A stretch of DNA of 64,000 nt from Carnobacteriaceae bacterium zg-84 (GTDB taxonomy: Bacteria; Bacillota; Bacilli; Lactobacillales; Aerococcaceae): the NCBI GenBank assembly GCA_013874835.1, contig CP059430.1, positions 824,864 to 888,863 of the forward strand, read 5' to 3'. The first letter of the stretch is position 1, and every line of letters begins with the position of its first letter. The translations under genes were made by a program, and so were the position numbers. The notes under the pieces were generated by a model. That model did not search any database and was not told where the DNA came from. It worked only from the letters and a program-made list of their open reading frames with translations. Below are positions 1 through 7,805 of this stretch, in pieces.

Positions 1-119
1 ATCTATATTTTTTATTTAAAACAAAATATTTAAGTCTATTATACTATAATAAAACATTAAATAAAAAGAATTTATATATAGAGAAAATAGATTTTATAGT
101 ATATAAAGCACTTTTCTAT

Positions 120-148
120 TTGACTATCCGAATTTATTCGGATAATAT
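120..148 (+). promoter_or_regulatory. Promoter with palindromic operator for the XRE regulator
   Basis: A -35 TTGACT (120-125) is followed after 17 bp by TAATAT (143-148). A perfect 20-bp palindrome (125-144, arms TATCCGAAT and ATTCGGATA around a TT centre) fills the spacer and touches both boxes. Seen directly; autoregulation by the adjacent HTH protein is inferred from position. Confidence 0.7.
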
Positions 149-177
149 AGAATATATATAAAAGGAGGGATATTATC

Positions 178-435
178 ATGATTGTTTTATCTTTAAAAGC
201 AGCACGTGCTAATGCCAATTTAACACTAATTGAAGCGTCAAAAATTTTGTCTATTAACAAAGATACATTATCTCGATATGAACGTAATTCTTCCCATATA
301 CCAAGATCAATTAGCTTGAAGATGCAAGAGTTATATCAAATTCCTGAAAAAAACTTATTTTTTGGCGATATTACAGAATTTCATAAAAAGAAACAAAAAC
401 ATATACAAACAATGATACAAGAAAATGAATTTTAA
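178..435 (+). CDS. Small XRE-family HTH transcriptional regulator
   Basis: This 85-residue cytoplasmic protein is essentially a single helix-turn-helix domain. Residues about 5-60 fit the Cro/C1 fold (LKAARANANLTLIEASKILSI followed by the recognition helix with DTLSRYERN), then a short basic and acidic tail without an effector domain. A strong ribosome-binding site (aaaggaggg, 161-169) fixes the ATG. The upstream promoter carries a perfect palindrome, so the protein probably represses itself. It is the only plus-strand gene before the convergent nucleoside transporter operon, with a shared terminator between them, so its targets cannot be deduced from context. Small phage-type or plasmid-type regulators look alike, so a specific role is not assigned. 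Confidence 0.85.
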   Translation: MIVLSLKAARANANLTLIEASKILSINKDTLSRYERNSSHIPRSISLKMQELYQIPEKNLFFGDITEFHKKKQKHIQTMIQENEF

Positions 436-454
436 TCTTATGATAAAACAAAAA

Positions 455-485
455 GGAGTCAGACAAATTGTCTAACTCTCTTTTT
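455..485. terminator. Bidirectional terminator between the XRE gene and the nup operon
   Basis: Imperfect stem GGAGT-c-AGACA / TGTCT-a-ACTCT with a three-base loop. It is followed by a T-run on the plus strand (481-485) and preceded by an A-run that gives a T-run on the minus strand. It serves two converging genes. Confidence 0.8.
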
Positions 486-486
486 A

Positions 487-1446
487 TTATTTCGATTTAA
501 TATAATTTTTTCCGATTGCGGCAGGTGCTTCAGATTTACCAATGAATAACACTAATACAATGATAGTAACAATGTATGGTGTGATTTTCAAATAAATAGA
601 CGGAATATCTGAAATGACCGGAATAGCTGTTCCTACAATACTTAAACTTTGTGCTAAGCCAAAGAATAGTGATGAGAACATAGCACCAATTGGATTCCAC
701 TTACCGAAAATCATGGCTGCCATTGCCATAAATCCTTGTCCAGCAATAGTTGCTGCTGAAAAGTTTCTTGTGATAGATTGTGATACAACAGCACCGCCAA
801 TACCTCCTAAAAAACCAGAAAGTAAAACAGCATAGTATTTCATAGAGGATACATGAATACCTAATGTATCTGCAGCTTGTGGATACTCCCCTACTGCTCT
901 TAGTCGTAAACCAAATCTTGTTTTAAATAAAATAAACCAAGAAACACATGCTACTAAAATAGCAATATAGGCAACGACATACGTGTTTTTAAAGAAAATA
1001 GGTCCGATAACAGGTATATCTTCTAAAATTGGGAATGAAAATAATCCAAATGATTCTGTGATAATATCTGTTTGTCCTTTATCTTCATATAAAAGTCTTG
1101 TTAGCACAACACATAATGCTGGTGCAATTAAGTTTAAGACTGTTCCAGAAATAACGTGATCGGCTCTTAAATTTACTGTAGCAATAGCATGAATAATCGC
1201 AAATAATAATCCTGCTATTCCTCCGACTAATAGTCCAATCCACGGCGTAGCTGCACCGAATGATTCAGCACACTCTAAATTAAAGACAATAGAAGCAAAA
1301 GAGCCAACAACCATAATTCCTTCTAATCCAACGTTTACAACACCGCTACGTTCGGAGAATGTTCCACCTAAAGCTGTAAAAATTAGAGGTGACGCATACA
1401 ATAAAGTAGATCCAACAATCAATGTTAATATTTGTGTAATAGTCAT
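487..1446 (-). CDS. nupQ: Nucleoside ABC transporter permease (NupQ/YufQ type)
   Basis: Integral membrane permease of 319 residues, of the BPD_transp_2 family (like RbsC and YufQ), which forms one half of the membrane channel of a nucleoside importer. Hydrophobic segments run through the whole chain. The family segment ERSGVVNVGLEGIMVVGSFASI is near residues 33-54, and the later stretch after RAVGEYPQAADTLGI is the coupling region that contacts the ATPase. It is the last gene of the operon: its start lies 4 bp after the stop of the first permease, and its ribosome-binding site (gaggaggc) overlaps that stop. The substrate is inferred from the BmpA-type binding protein at the head of the operon. 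Confidence 0.9.
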   Translation of the reverse strand: MTITQILTLIVGSTLLYASPLIFTALGGTFSERSGVVNVGLEGIMVVGSFASIVFNLECAESFGAATPWIGLLVGGIAGLLFAIIHAIATVNLRADHVISGTVLNLIAPALCVVLTRLLYEDKGQTDIITESFGLFSFPILEDIPVIGPIFFKNTYVVAYIAILVACVSWFILFKTRFGLRLRAVGEYPQAADTLGIHVSSMKYYAVLLSGFLGGIGGAVVSQSITRNFSAATIAGQGFMAMAAMIFGKWNPIGAMFSSLFFGLAQSLSIVGTAIPVISDIPSIYLKITPYIVTIIVLVLFIGKSEAPAAIGKNYIKSK

Positions 1447-1450
1447 ATTA

Positions 1451-2518
1451 TTATGCCTCCTCGCTTTGTTTCCATTTTATTTTATCAAGTATAAAACGAA
1501 TAATATAGTTTGCACCGACGAAGAAAATAATAATAGCTGTAATAACAGTTACTAATTCAGCAGGTACATTTGTCATTAAAGACATTTCTGAACTTCCTGA
1601 TTCAAAAATACCGAATAATGCTGCTGATAAAATAATACCTAGTGGATTTCCTAATGCCAATAAGGAAACGGACATACCTGTAAATCCAATCGCAGGAGAA
1701 ACACCATTTTGTAAGAAGATGTTTTCAAATTGCCCTAAGCCCTCCATAACACCTGCAAGACCTGCAAGACATCCACTAATAAACATCGCACGAATAATAT
1801 TTTTCTTTGCGTTCATACCTGCATATTCAGCAGCAAATGGGTTTAATCCAACAGCACGTAATTCTAATCCTAATGTTGTACGTTTTAACATAATATGTAC
1901 CAAAAGTGCCATGAAAACAGAAATAATGATACCTAAATGAACTGTTGAATTATCCGTTAATTCTGTTAAGACATCCCAACGTAAACTTGCCGCTTGTGGA
2001 ATGGTGTTTGTTTTATCAGCTGCTGGGTTTGTCATTACATTACGAATTAAGAAGTCATTTACGTATAAAATAACATAGTTTAACATAATAGTTGTTATCA
2101 CTTCACTAGCATTGAAATAAGCTTTTAAAATACCAGCAATACCAGCCCATACAGCACCAGCAATCATACCTGTTACAATACATAGTGGCAATAGCATATA
2201 TTGAGGTAATGTTGGGAATGATAAGGCAACCCAAACAGATGTCAACCAACCAGCTAATGCTTGTCCAGACAATCCAATATTAAAGAATCCTGCTTTATAA
2301 GCAACAGAAAATCCTAATGCTGTTAAAATAAGTGGAGCCATAGAACGTAATGTTTGTCCTATTCCATAAGATGTACCTAATGCTCCTCCAAATAGATATT
2401 GATAAGCTTCAATAGGATCTTTTCCAATCAATGCAATAATAATTGCACCAAATACCAAACCTAGTAAAACGGATAAAAATGGTACAAGTAGGTTTTGAAA
2501 TTTTTTATGACTATTCAT
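1451..2518 (-). CDS. nupP: Nucleoside ABC transporter permease (NupP/YufP type)
   Basis: The second membrane subunit of the importer has 355 residues and about ten hydrophobic segments. It carries the family block AGFFNIGLSGQALAGWL near residues 75-91 and a coupling segment ELRAVGLNPFAAEYAGMN near residue 220. Its ATG overlaps the end of the ATPase gene by 8 bp, and the ribosome-binding site ggaggagg is made by the ATPase codons for Gly-Gly-Gly, so the two genes are translationally coupled. It should pair with the 319-residue permease as a heterodimer. Nucleoside specificity is inferred from the family. Confidence 0.9.
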   Translation of the reverse strand: MNSHKKFQNLLVPFLSVLLGLVFGAIIIALIGKDPIEAYQYLFGGALGTSYGIGQTLRSMAPLILTALGFSVAYKAGFFNIGLSGQALAGWLTSVWVALSFPTLPQYMLLPLCIVTGMIAGAVWAGIAGILKAYFNASEVITTIMLNYVILYVNDFLIRNVMTNPAADKTNTIPQAASLRWDVLTELTDNSTVHLGIIISVFMALLVHIMLKRTTLGLELRAVGLNPFAAEYAGMNAKKNIIRAMFISGCLAGLAGVMEGLGQFENIFLQNGVSPAIGFTGMSVSLLALGNPLGIILSAALFGIFESGSSEMSLMTNVPAELVTVITAIIIFFVGANYIIRFILDKIKWKQSEEA

Positions 2519-4067
2519 GAGAACCTCCTCCTACTTCTTTGTCTGCTTTTTCAACAGATGAACCTGCAATCAACAATCCTAATTCTCTTACAGTGGTTTC
2601 TTCTGGTTTTACAATCGCTACAATTCTACCGTCATACATAACAGCAATTCTATCTGCAACGTTCATAATTTCATCTAATTCAAAACTCATTAACAACACT
2701 GCTTTGCCATGTGTACGTTGACTAATCAAACGTTTATGAATAAATTCGATTGCACCAACGTCTAATCCACGAGTTGGTTGTGCTGCAATCAATAAGTCCG
2801 GGTTTCTATCAATTTCACGTGCAATAATTGCTTTTTGTTGATTTCCTCCAGATAAAGCAGATGCATTCACTTTTTCACTAGGTGTACGTACGTCAAACTC
2901 ATTGATTAAATGCATAGCATACGTTGAAATAATTTTATCGTTTAAAAAACCACGTTTACTGAATGGTTTTTGATAATAAGTTTGAAGAATAATATTTTCT
3001 TCTACCGTCATATCCAATACTAATCCGTGTTTATGTCTATCTTCTGGAATATGACCTAAACCAGTTTCCGTAATTTGTCTTGGTGTGCGATTTGTAATAT
3101 CTTTACCATTCAACGTTACGGTTCCTTGTGTTGATTTTGTTAATCCAGCAATAGCTTGAATAAGTTCTGTTTGTCCATTACCGTCAACACCTGCAATACC
3201 GACAACTTCTCCAGCGTGAATTGTTAAGTCAACACCTTTCACGATTGGTAAGCCACGAGATTCATTAACATGTAAATTTTTAATTTCTAAAACAGGGTGT
3301 TGTGGGTTAGCAGGTGCTTTATCTGTTTTAAAGGAAACAGCACGCCCTACCATCATATCTGCCAATTCTTGAGAAGACACTTTATCCACATCAACAGTAT
3401 CAATATGTTCTCCACGACGAATAACAGTACATTTATCTGCCACGGCACGAATTTCATCTAATTTATGCGTAATGATAACAACAGATTTTCCCTCTGCTGC
3501 TAGACCTTTAATAATTTTAATCAGTTCATCAATCTCTTGAGGTGTTAAAACAGCGGTCGGCTCATCAAAAATCAAAATATCTGCACCACGGTACAATGTT
3601 TTTAAAATTTCAACACGTTGTTCCATACCTACTGTAATATCTCTTACAAGAGCGTCTGGATTGATATCTAAATTATATTGTTTTGATAATGCCAAAATTT
3701 CTTCACGTGCTTTTTTTATATTCACAACACCGGCTTGTGTTGGCTCAGTTCCTAAAATAATATTTTCTGTTACTGTGAATTTTTTTACCAACATGAAATG
3801 CTGATGCACCATACCGATTTTTAATTTTGTTGCTTTTGTTGGAGAGGTAATTTTAACAGTTTCACCATTGATGAGGATTTCTCCGCTTGTTGGTTGTAAT
3901 AATCCACATAACATATTCATAAGTGTCGATTTACCCGCACCATTTTCACCTAATAAAGCATGGATTTCACCTTTTTTAACTTTTAAGTTAATATTTTTAT
4001 TGGCTGTGAAATCACCAAACTTCTTTGTTATGTTTCGCATCTCAATAACATAGTTTGATTCGGACAT
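2511..4067 (-). CDS. nupO: Nucleoside ABC transporter ATP-binding protein (double ATPase, NupO/YufO type)
   Basis: This 518-residue protein has two tandem ABC ATPase domains, the layout of RbsA, MglA and YufO. The first has a canonical Walker A GENGAGKST (residues 40-48) and Walker B ILIFDEP (about 164-170), but a degenerate signature (VGMEQRVEI). The second has a degenerate Walker A (GVDGNGQTEL, about 285-295) and a canonical signature LSGGNQQKA (about 405-413). Such complementary asymmetry is normal in the family and leaves one composite active site. It energises the two permeases encoded downstream. A hairpin terminator separates it from the binding-protein gene upstream, so its expression is probably lower than that of the lipoprotein. 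Confidence 0.93.
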   Translation of the reverse strand: MSESNYVIEMRNITKKFGDFTANKNINLKVKKGEIHALLGENGAGKSTLMNMLCGLLQPTSGEILINGETVKITSPTKATKLKIGMVHQHFMLVKKFTVTENIILGTEPTQAGVVNIKKAREEILALSKQYNLDINPDALVRDITVGMEQRVEILKTLYRGADILIFDEPTAVLTPQEIDELIKIIKGLAAEGKSVVIITHKLDEIRAVADKCTVIRRGEHIDTVDVDKVSSQELADMMVGRAVSFKTDKAPANPQHPVLEIKNLHVNESRGLPIVKGVDLTIHAGEVVGIAGVDGNGQTELIQAIAGLTKSTQGTVTLNGKDITNRTPRQITETGLGHIPEDRHKHGLVLDMTVEENIILQTYYQKPFSKRGFLNDKIISTYAMHLINEFDVRTPSEKVNASALSGGNQQKAIIAREIDRNPDLLIAAQPTRGLDVGAIEFIHKRLISQRTHGKAVLLMSFELDEIMNVADRIAVMYDGRIVAIVKPEETTVRELGLLIAGSSVEKADKEVGGGSHE

Positions 4068-4106
4068 TTATGTCATTCCTTTCAACTTTTCACCTTTTAT
4101 AAAAAG

Positions 4107-4135
4107 ACCCACTCAACACACAATATTGAGTGGGT
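4107..4135 (-). terminator. Intra-operon (partial) terminator after the bmpA-type gene
   Basis: Perfect 10-bp stem acccactcaa / ttgagtgggt with a nine-base loop. On the minus strand it is followed by a short T-run (rc of the A-run at 4101-4105). It lies between the binding-protein gene and the ATPase gene of one operon, so it likely reduces downstream expression rather than ending it. Confidence 0.75.
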
Positions 4136-4156
4136 GTTACTATTATTTATATAAGA

Positions 4157-5263
4157 TTATTTTTTTAAAAATTCATCTAATTCTGCTTCAGTAGCAGGTG
4201 CTTTTACTTTGCCATCAATGATATCTTGTTTAGCTTTTTTCACTGCATCTTTAACATCAGCACTTAATTGACCGTCTGTTAAATCTACACCACCGTCAGC
4301 TAAAGTATAGCGTGTTAAACCACTCTTGAATCCGTCTTTTTCTGTTGCTTCTGCAAATTTCACAACAGCTTCACCAACTTTTTTCAATGTTGATGTTAAA
4401 GTAACAGATTTTTCTTCGCCTGATTTTGTTTTGTATTTACCTTGTTCATGTTGGTCTAAGTCAACACCGATAACCCATAATTGTTTAGAATCGTCAGCTT
4501 GCATTAAATCAGTTGCAGCAGTAAACACACCTAAACCTGATGCTCCAGCAGCTCCGTAGATAACGTCTGCACCATTAGCAAACATTGTGTTAGCGATTGT
4601 TTTACCAGTTCCTGCATCTTGGAATGAACCAACGTATTGTCTATCAACTGTAATATCTTTGTTAACAGATTTTGCACCAGCAACAAATCCAGCTTCAAAA
4701 CGAATTAAAGTTTCTGTTTTCACACCACCGATATATCCAATGTGATTTGTTTTTGTTGTTTTAGCTGCAGCAATACCTGCTAAGTATGCAGATTCATTTT
4801 CAGCAAATAAGATAGATGCACCATTTGTATATTGATCTTTAATTACACTATCAACTGTAACAAAATGATTATCTTTGTTTTCTTCTGTTGCTTTATTTGC
4901 TGCTTCTTGTAAAGTGAAACCTACCGCAAAAATTAAATCATATTTTGCTGATACAGCTTTTTTAAAGTTTGTTGCATAGTCTTTTTCACCAGAAGATTGA
5001 ATGTAGTTATAACCTTCTGCACCTTTTTCACGACCATGTTCTTTACCCCATGCTTGCATTGCTGTCCAAGCACTTTGGTTAAATGATTTATCGTCAACAC
5101 CACCAGAGTCAGTTACCATAACAATTGAGAATTTTTTCGCTGCTTTTTCACCAGCAGTTGTTTTCTCCATTGAATTAGAAGCAGATTTATTACCACATGC
5201 TGCTAATAATAAGACCGCAGCTGCACTCATTGTAACTAATCCTAAAACTTTTCTTTTTGACAT
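4157..5263 (-). CDS. bmpA: BmpA/Med-family nucleoside-binding lipoprotein
   Basis: Substrate-binding lipoprotein of 368 residues for the nucleoside ABC importer. The signal peptide ends in a lipobox LLAAC with the lipidated cysteine at residue 23, so it sits on the outer face of the membrane. The mature part has the Bmp-family blocks GGVDDKSFNQSAWTAMQ (about 54-70), IGYIGG and VIGVDLDQ, as in purine nucleoside receptors such as PnrA and BmpA. It heads the operon and is followed by a hairpin before the ATPase gene, which fits the higher dosage needed for a binding protein. The long AT-rich leader upstream carries a PurBox-like sequence. Confidence 0.92.
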   Translation of the reverse strand: MSKRKVLGLVTMSAAAVLLLAACGNKSASNSMEKTTAGEKAAKKFSIVMVTDSGGVDDKSFNQSAWTAMQAWGKEHGREKGAEGYNYIQSSGEKDYATNFKKAVSAKYDLIFAVGFTLQEAANKATEENKDNHFVTVDSVIKDQYTNGASILFAENESAYLAGIAAAKTTKTNHIGYIGGVKTETLIRFEAGFVAGAKSVNKDITVDRQYVGSFQDAGTGKTIANTMFANGADVIYGAAGASGLGVFTAATDLMQADDSKQLWVIGVDLDQHEQGKYKTKSGEEKSVTLTSTLKKVGEAVVKFAEATEKDGFKSGLTRYTLADGGVDLTDGQLSADVKDAVKKAKQDIIDGKVKAPATEAELDEFLKK

Positions 5264-5549
5264 ATATAAATACCCTCCTCGATATGATGTTCCATAAGAA
5301 CAATTCTATTTTAACATATAAACACGAAAAATAAAACAAATTTTATTCTTTTTTTACGGTTTCAGACAATAAATTGTATTTTAAAATGAAAAAAACATGA
5401 AAAATAAAGTTATTTTTTCAAAAAAACGAACAATTAATTTTTTTTGGTCTATATTTTATAAAAAAAGCCATAATTATACCAACTATCAGTTTTATCAATC
5501 GTAAGAAAGATAAAATCAGTTATTAAAAAATACAATTTTATAAATACAA
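5264..5549. other. AT-rich intergenic region upstream of the bmpA-type gene
   Basis: No gene seen. On the minus strand a -10-like TAAAAT (plus 5308-5313) precedes the bmpA-type gene, but no convincing -35 is present at 17 bp. A 13-base sequence at 5422-5434 matches the Gram-positive PurBox pattern AWWWCCGAACWWT at 12 positions. A second GAACAATT copy is at 5298-5305. The remainder is A/T tracts. Confidence 0.4.
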
Positions 5550-5580
5550 AAAGGCAAGGTTAAAAACCTCACCTTTCTTT
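5550..5580. terminator. Terminator of the 147-residue hypothetical gene
   Basis: Stem AAAGG-CA-AGGTT / AACCT-CA-CCTTT with a three-base A loop and a symmetric two-base internal mismatch. T-rich tails lie on both strands, just after the stop codon of the minus-strand gene. Confidence 0.75.
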
Positions 5581-6024
5581 TTATACATGATAAATATCGT
5601 TTACTGTTTTTTCAGAATCTACAACAATGTATAAATGTCCGTTAGATGCAACTACTGATGATTGATATTTATTATCCATACCATCTTCATCTAATGCTTT
5701 ATAAGGGAAATAAACAGTGTCTGCATCATTTGTATCAAATACAATATCCATTTTTTCAATATCTTGATATGTACGTACACGTCCAAACATACCTTGTTCT
5801 AATCCGCCAAGATTGATATCTTTTGTATTAACATGATCAGCTTCTGGATATACTTCAATTCTAAAAGAACCACATGGATGAATTTTTTGGAAATCACTTT
5901 CGCCAATACGTCCAAAACTTGTTGTGATTTGTTTAATCCATAAATCTCCAATCGTTCTTCTTTCGACTGTCCAAGTTTCACCATTTCTAAAATAAAATTT
6001 TAAATGTGTCATTTCTTTAGCCAT
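5581..6024 (-). CDS. Conserved hypothetical protein, 147 residues
   Basis: I do not recognise a family. The start is placed at ATG 6022-6024 (MAKEMTHLKFYF) because the ribosome-binding site aaggag lies just upstream, inside the codons of a five-residue longer reading. The product is soluble, acidic and rich in beta-prone segments. It has no signal peptide or membrane span, one cysteine near residue 51, and repeated patterns such as GRIGESDFQKIHPCGSF and GLEQGMFGRVRTYQDIEKMDI. It is monocistronic: it has its own terminator and a strong promoter (TATAAT, ATGACA, 17-bp spacing) overlapped by two palindromes. It therefore looks like a conditionally controlled gene, but the function is unknown. 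Confidence 0.8.
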   Translation of the reverse strand: MAKEMTHLKFYFRNGETWTVERRTIGDLWIKQITTSFGRIGESDFQKIHPCGSFRIEVYPEADHVNTKDINLGGLEQGMFGRVRTYQDIEKMDIVFDTNDADTVYFPYKALDEDGMDNKYQSSVVASNGHLYIVVDSEKTVNDIYHV

Positions 6025-6050
6025 AATAAACTCCTTCATCGTTTTTATTG

Positions 6051-6089
6051 TTCAATTTATTATATAATAAATTGAAATGATTGTCATTT
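6051..6089 (-). promoter_or_regulatory. Promoter overlapped by a 26-bp perfect palindrome and a second inverted repeat
   Basis: Reading leftwards: -35 ATGACA (plus 6082-6087), 17-bp spacer, -10 TATAAT (plus 6059-6064), driving the gene that starts at 6024. A perfect 26-bp AT-rich palindrome (6051-6076) covers the -10. A second inverted repeat, AAATGA-TTG-TCATTT (6075-6089), covers the -35. The arms and symmetry are seen directly; operator function is inferred. Confidence 0.6.
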
Positions 6090-6851
6090 TTTATTGAACA
6101 ATTTCAAAACTAATCTATCCGACACTGTTGGCAATACTTCATAAAGAACCGCTGCTACCGCCATACTAAATGGTAAATTGATTTCTCGTGTAGGTCTAAA
6201 AATTCTTCGACTTATCTTCCGAGCAACATCTTTTGCTGTGAGCATGGTATTTGCTACTGCTTTTTGATATTGTCCTGTTTTATCTGCAATATCAAAAAAT
6301 CCTGTATCAATAGGTCCGGGATTAACCGTCGTCACAAAAATACCATGTTTTTTTGCTTCTAATCGAAGAGCATTCGCATATCCTCTTAGTCCAAATTTCG
6401 TTGCTGAATAAATAGATGACTTGGGTGTTGCCATTTTACTCGCTTGAGAAGCAACAAAAATAATATGTCCTTTACCTTGTTTATATAATTTAGGTAATAA
6501 AGCATTCGTCAATACAATCGGTGACAAAATATTTACAGAAAACATATGCTCTACTGTATTATCTGTAAATAAATGAGCTTCTTCAAATATACCATAACCC
6601 GCATTATGAATGATGATGTCAATTTGTTCTGGTAACGCATTTAAACACATTTGTCTATCTTGTTCTTTCGATAAATCACAAACAATGTAATCAACAGTTA
6701 CTGTATCACTTGTAAACGTATCTTTTAATTCTTTTAATATTGGTTCTTTTCGACCAACTAGTATAAAATGTGTTGGTTCTTGTGTTAATTCTTCAACCAG
6801 CGCCTGTCCTAATCCACCAGTTGCTCCTGTTAATAAAATCGTTCTAGTCAT
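6084..6851 (-). CDS. Short-chain dehydrogenase/reductase (classical SDR, DltE/YqjQ-like)
   Basis: NAD(P)-dependent oxidoreductase of 255 residues with a Rossmann fold. The cofactor motif TGATGGLG is at residues 8-15, NAG (HNAGYG) near 85, the catalytic YSATK (Tyr-x-x-x-Lys) near 148-152 with the upstream serine in VASQAS, and the PGPIDTGF turn near 182. The ATG at 6849-6851 is chosen because gaggtg precedes it by 10 bp; a six-codon longer form would need a TTG start. It overlaps the end of rnz by 8 bp, so it is the last gene of an obg-rnz-SDR operon. The substrate cannot be deduced. Confidence 0.88.
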   Translation of the reverse strand: MTRTILLTGATGGLGQALVEELTQEPTHFILVGRKEPILKELKDTFTSDTVTVDYIVCDLSKEQDRQMCLNALPEQIDIIIHNAGYGIFEEAHLFTDNTVEHMFSVNILSPIVLTNALLPKLYKQGKGHIIFVASQASKMATPKSSIYSATKFGLRGYANALRLEAKKHGIFVTTVNPGPIDTGFFDIADKTGQYQKAVANTMLTAKDVARKISRRIFRPTREINLPFSMAVAAVLYEVLPTVSDRLVLKLFNKK

Positions 6852-7776
6852 GATTAAAAGGCACCTCAATTTCTAATAAATCATGGACAACTTTTGTATT
6901 TGCAAAAATGGCTTGTGCATCTTTTTGAAGTTTTTTAACATCTTGTCCTAAATATCTTGAACTAATATGTGTTAAATAAAGTTGTTTTACATTTGCTTTT
7001 ACAGCAATTTCTGCTGCCTGTTGACAAGTGGCATGGAAATAATTATGAGCTAATTTTTCTTCGCCTTTTCCAAATGTCGATTCATGTACTAAAACATCAG
7101 CATGTTGACAAAATGAAATATGGGATGACACAAAACGTGTATCTCCAAAAATAACGACTTCTCTTCCTTTTTTTTGCTCACCAATAAAGTCCTTACCATT
7201 GATCACTGTACCGTCCTCTAATGTTACAATTTCACCTTTTTTAATACGACCAAAAATAGGCCCATTAGGAATATTGTACTGTTTCAATTTCTCAATTTGT
7301 AATTCACCAGGATAATCAGCTTCAATAACACGATAGCCATAAGACTGTATTCCATGTTGTAATGTCATATACTTTACAGCAATTTTATCATCTTGATAAG
7401 CAACTCCTTCTTGCTCGAGCTCAACAAAATGTAATGGATACTTCAAATGACAATGTGAAATTTTTAAAGAGGTTAAGACAAAATCTTTAATACCGACTGG
7501 TCCATAAATCGTTAAAGATTCTTCTCCTCCTTGAAACGCACGACTACTTAATAATCCAGGTAATCCATAAATGTGATCTCCATGTAAATGTGTAACAAAT
7601 ATTTTAGTAATTTTTCTAGGACGAATACTCGTATGTAAAATAGTATGTTGGGTAGCTTCTCCACAATCAAATAACCATACTTCATTTCGTTCATCTAACA
7701 TTTTTAAAGCGATAGATGATACATTTCTACTTTTTGAAGGGACGCCTGCACCAGTTCCTAAAAACTGTAAATACAT
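6844..7776 (-). CDS. rnz: Ribonuclease Z (tRNA 3' processing endonuclease)
   Basis: Zinc metallo-beta-lactamase-fold endonuclease of 310 residues that cuts the 3' trailer from tRNA precursors lacking an encoded CCA. The metal motif HLHGDH is at residues 63-68. Further ligands are visible in the block VFFGDTRF-like FGDTRF near 213, in the VHESTF segment, and in THISSRY near the C-terminus. The length matches the short bacterial form. It lies 29 bp after obg and overlaps the SDR gene, a gene order common in Lactobacillales. Function is established for the family. Confidence 0.95.
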   Translation of the reverse strand: MYLQFLGTGAGVPSKSRNVSSIALKMLDERNEVWLFDCGEATQHTILHTSIRPRKITKIFVTHLHGDHIYGLPGLLSSRAFQGGEESLTIYGPVGIKDFVLTSLKISHCHLKYPLHFVELEQEGVAYQDDKIAVKYMTLQHGIQSYGYRVIEADYPGELQIEKLKQYNIPNGPIFGRIKKGEIVTLEDGTVINGKDFIGEQKKGREVVIFGDTRFVSSHISFCQHADVLVHESTFGKGEEKLAHNYFHATCQQAAEIAVKANVKQLYLTHISSRYLGQDVKKLQKDAQAIFANTKVVHDLLEIEVPFNHD

Positions 7777-7805
7777 ATGACCAACTCCTTTCTAACTGTA
7801 TGACC

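Noticed and set aside
72-260. Minus-strand open frame across the XRE promoter and gene
   Set aside because: It is antisense to a well-supported HTH gene with a strong ribosome-binding site, has no site of its own, and reads as AT-rich low-complexity sequence.
4107-4135. Riboswitch in the nucleoside transporter operon
   Set aside because: Only a simple hairpin with a T-run is present; no purine aptamer core was seen here or upstream of the bmpA-type gene.
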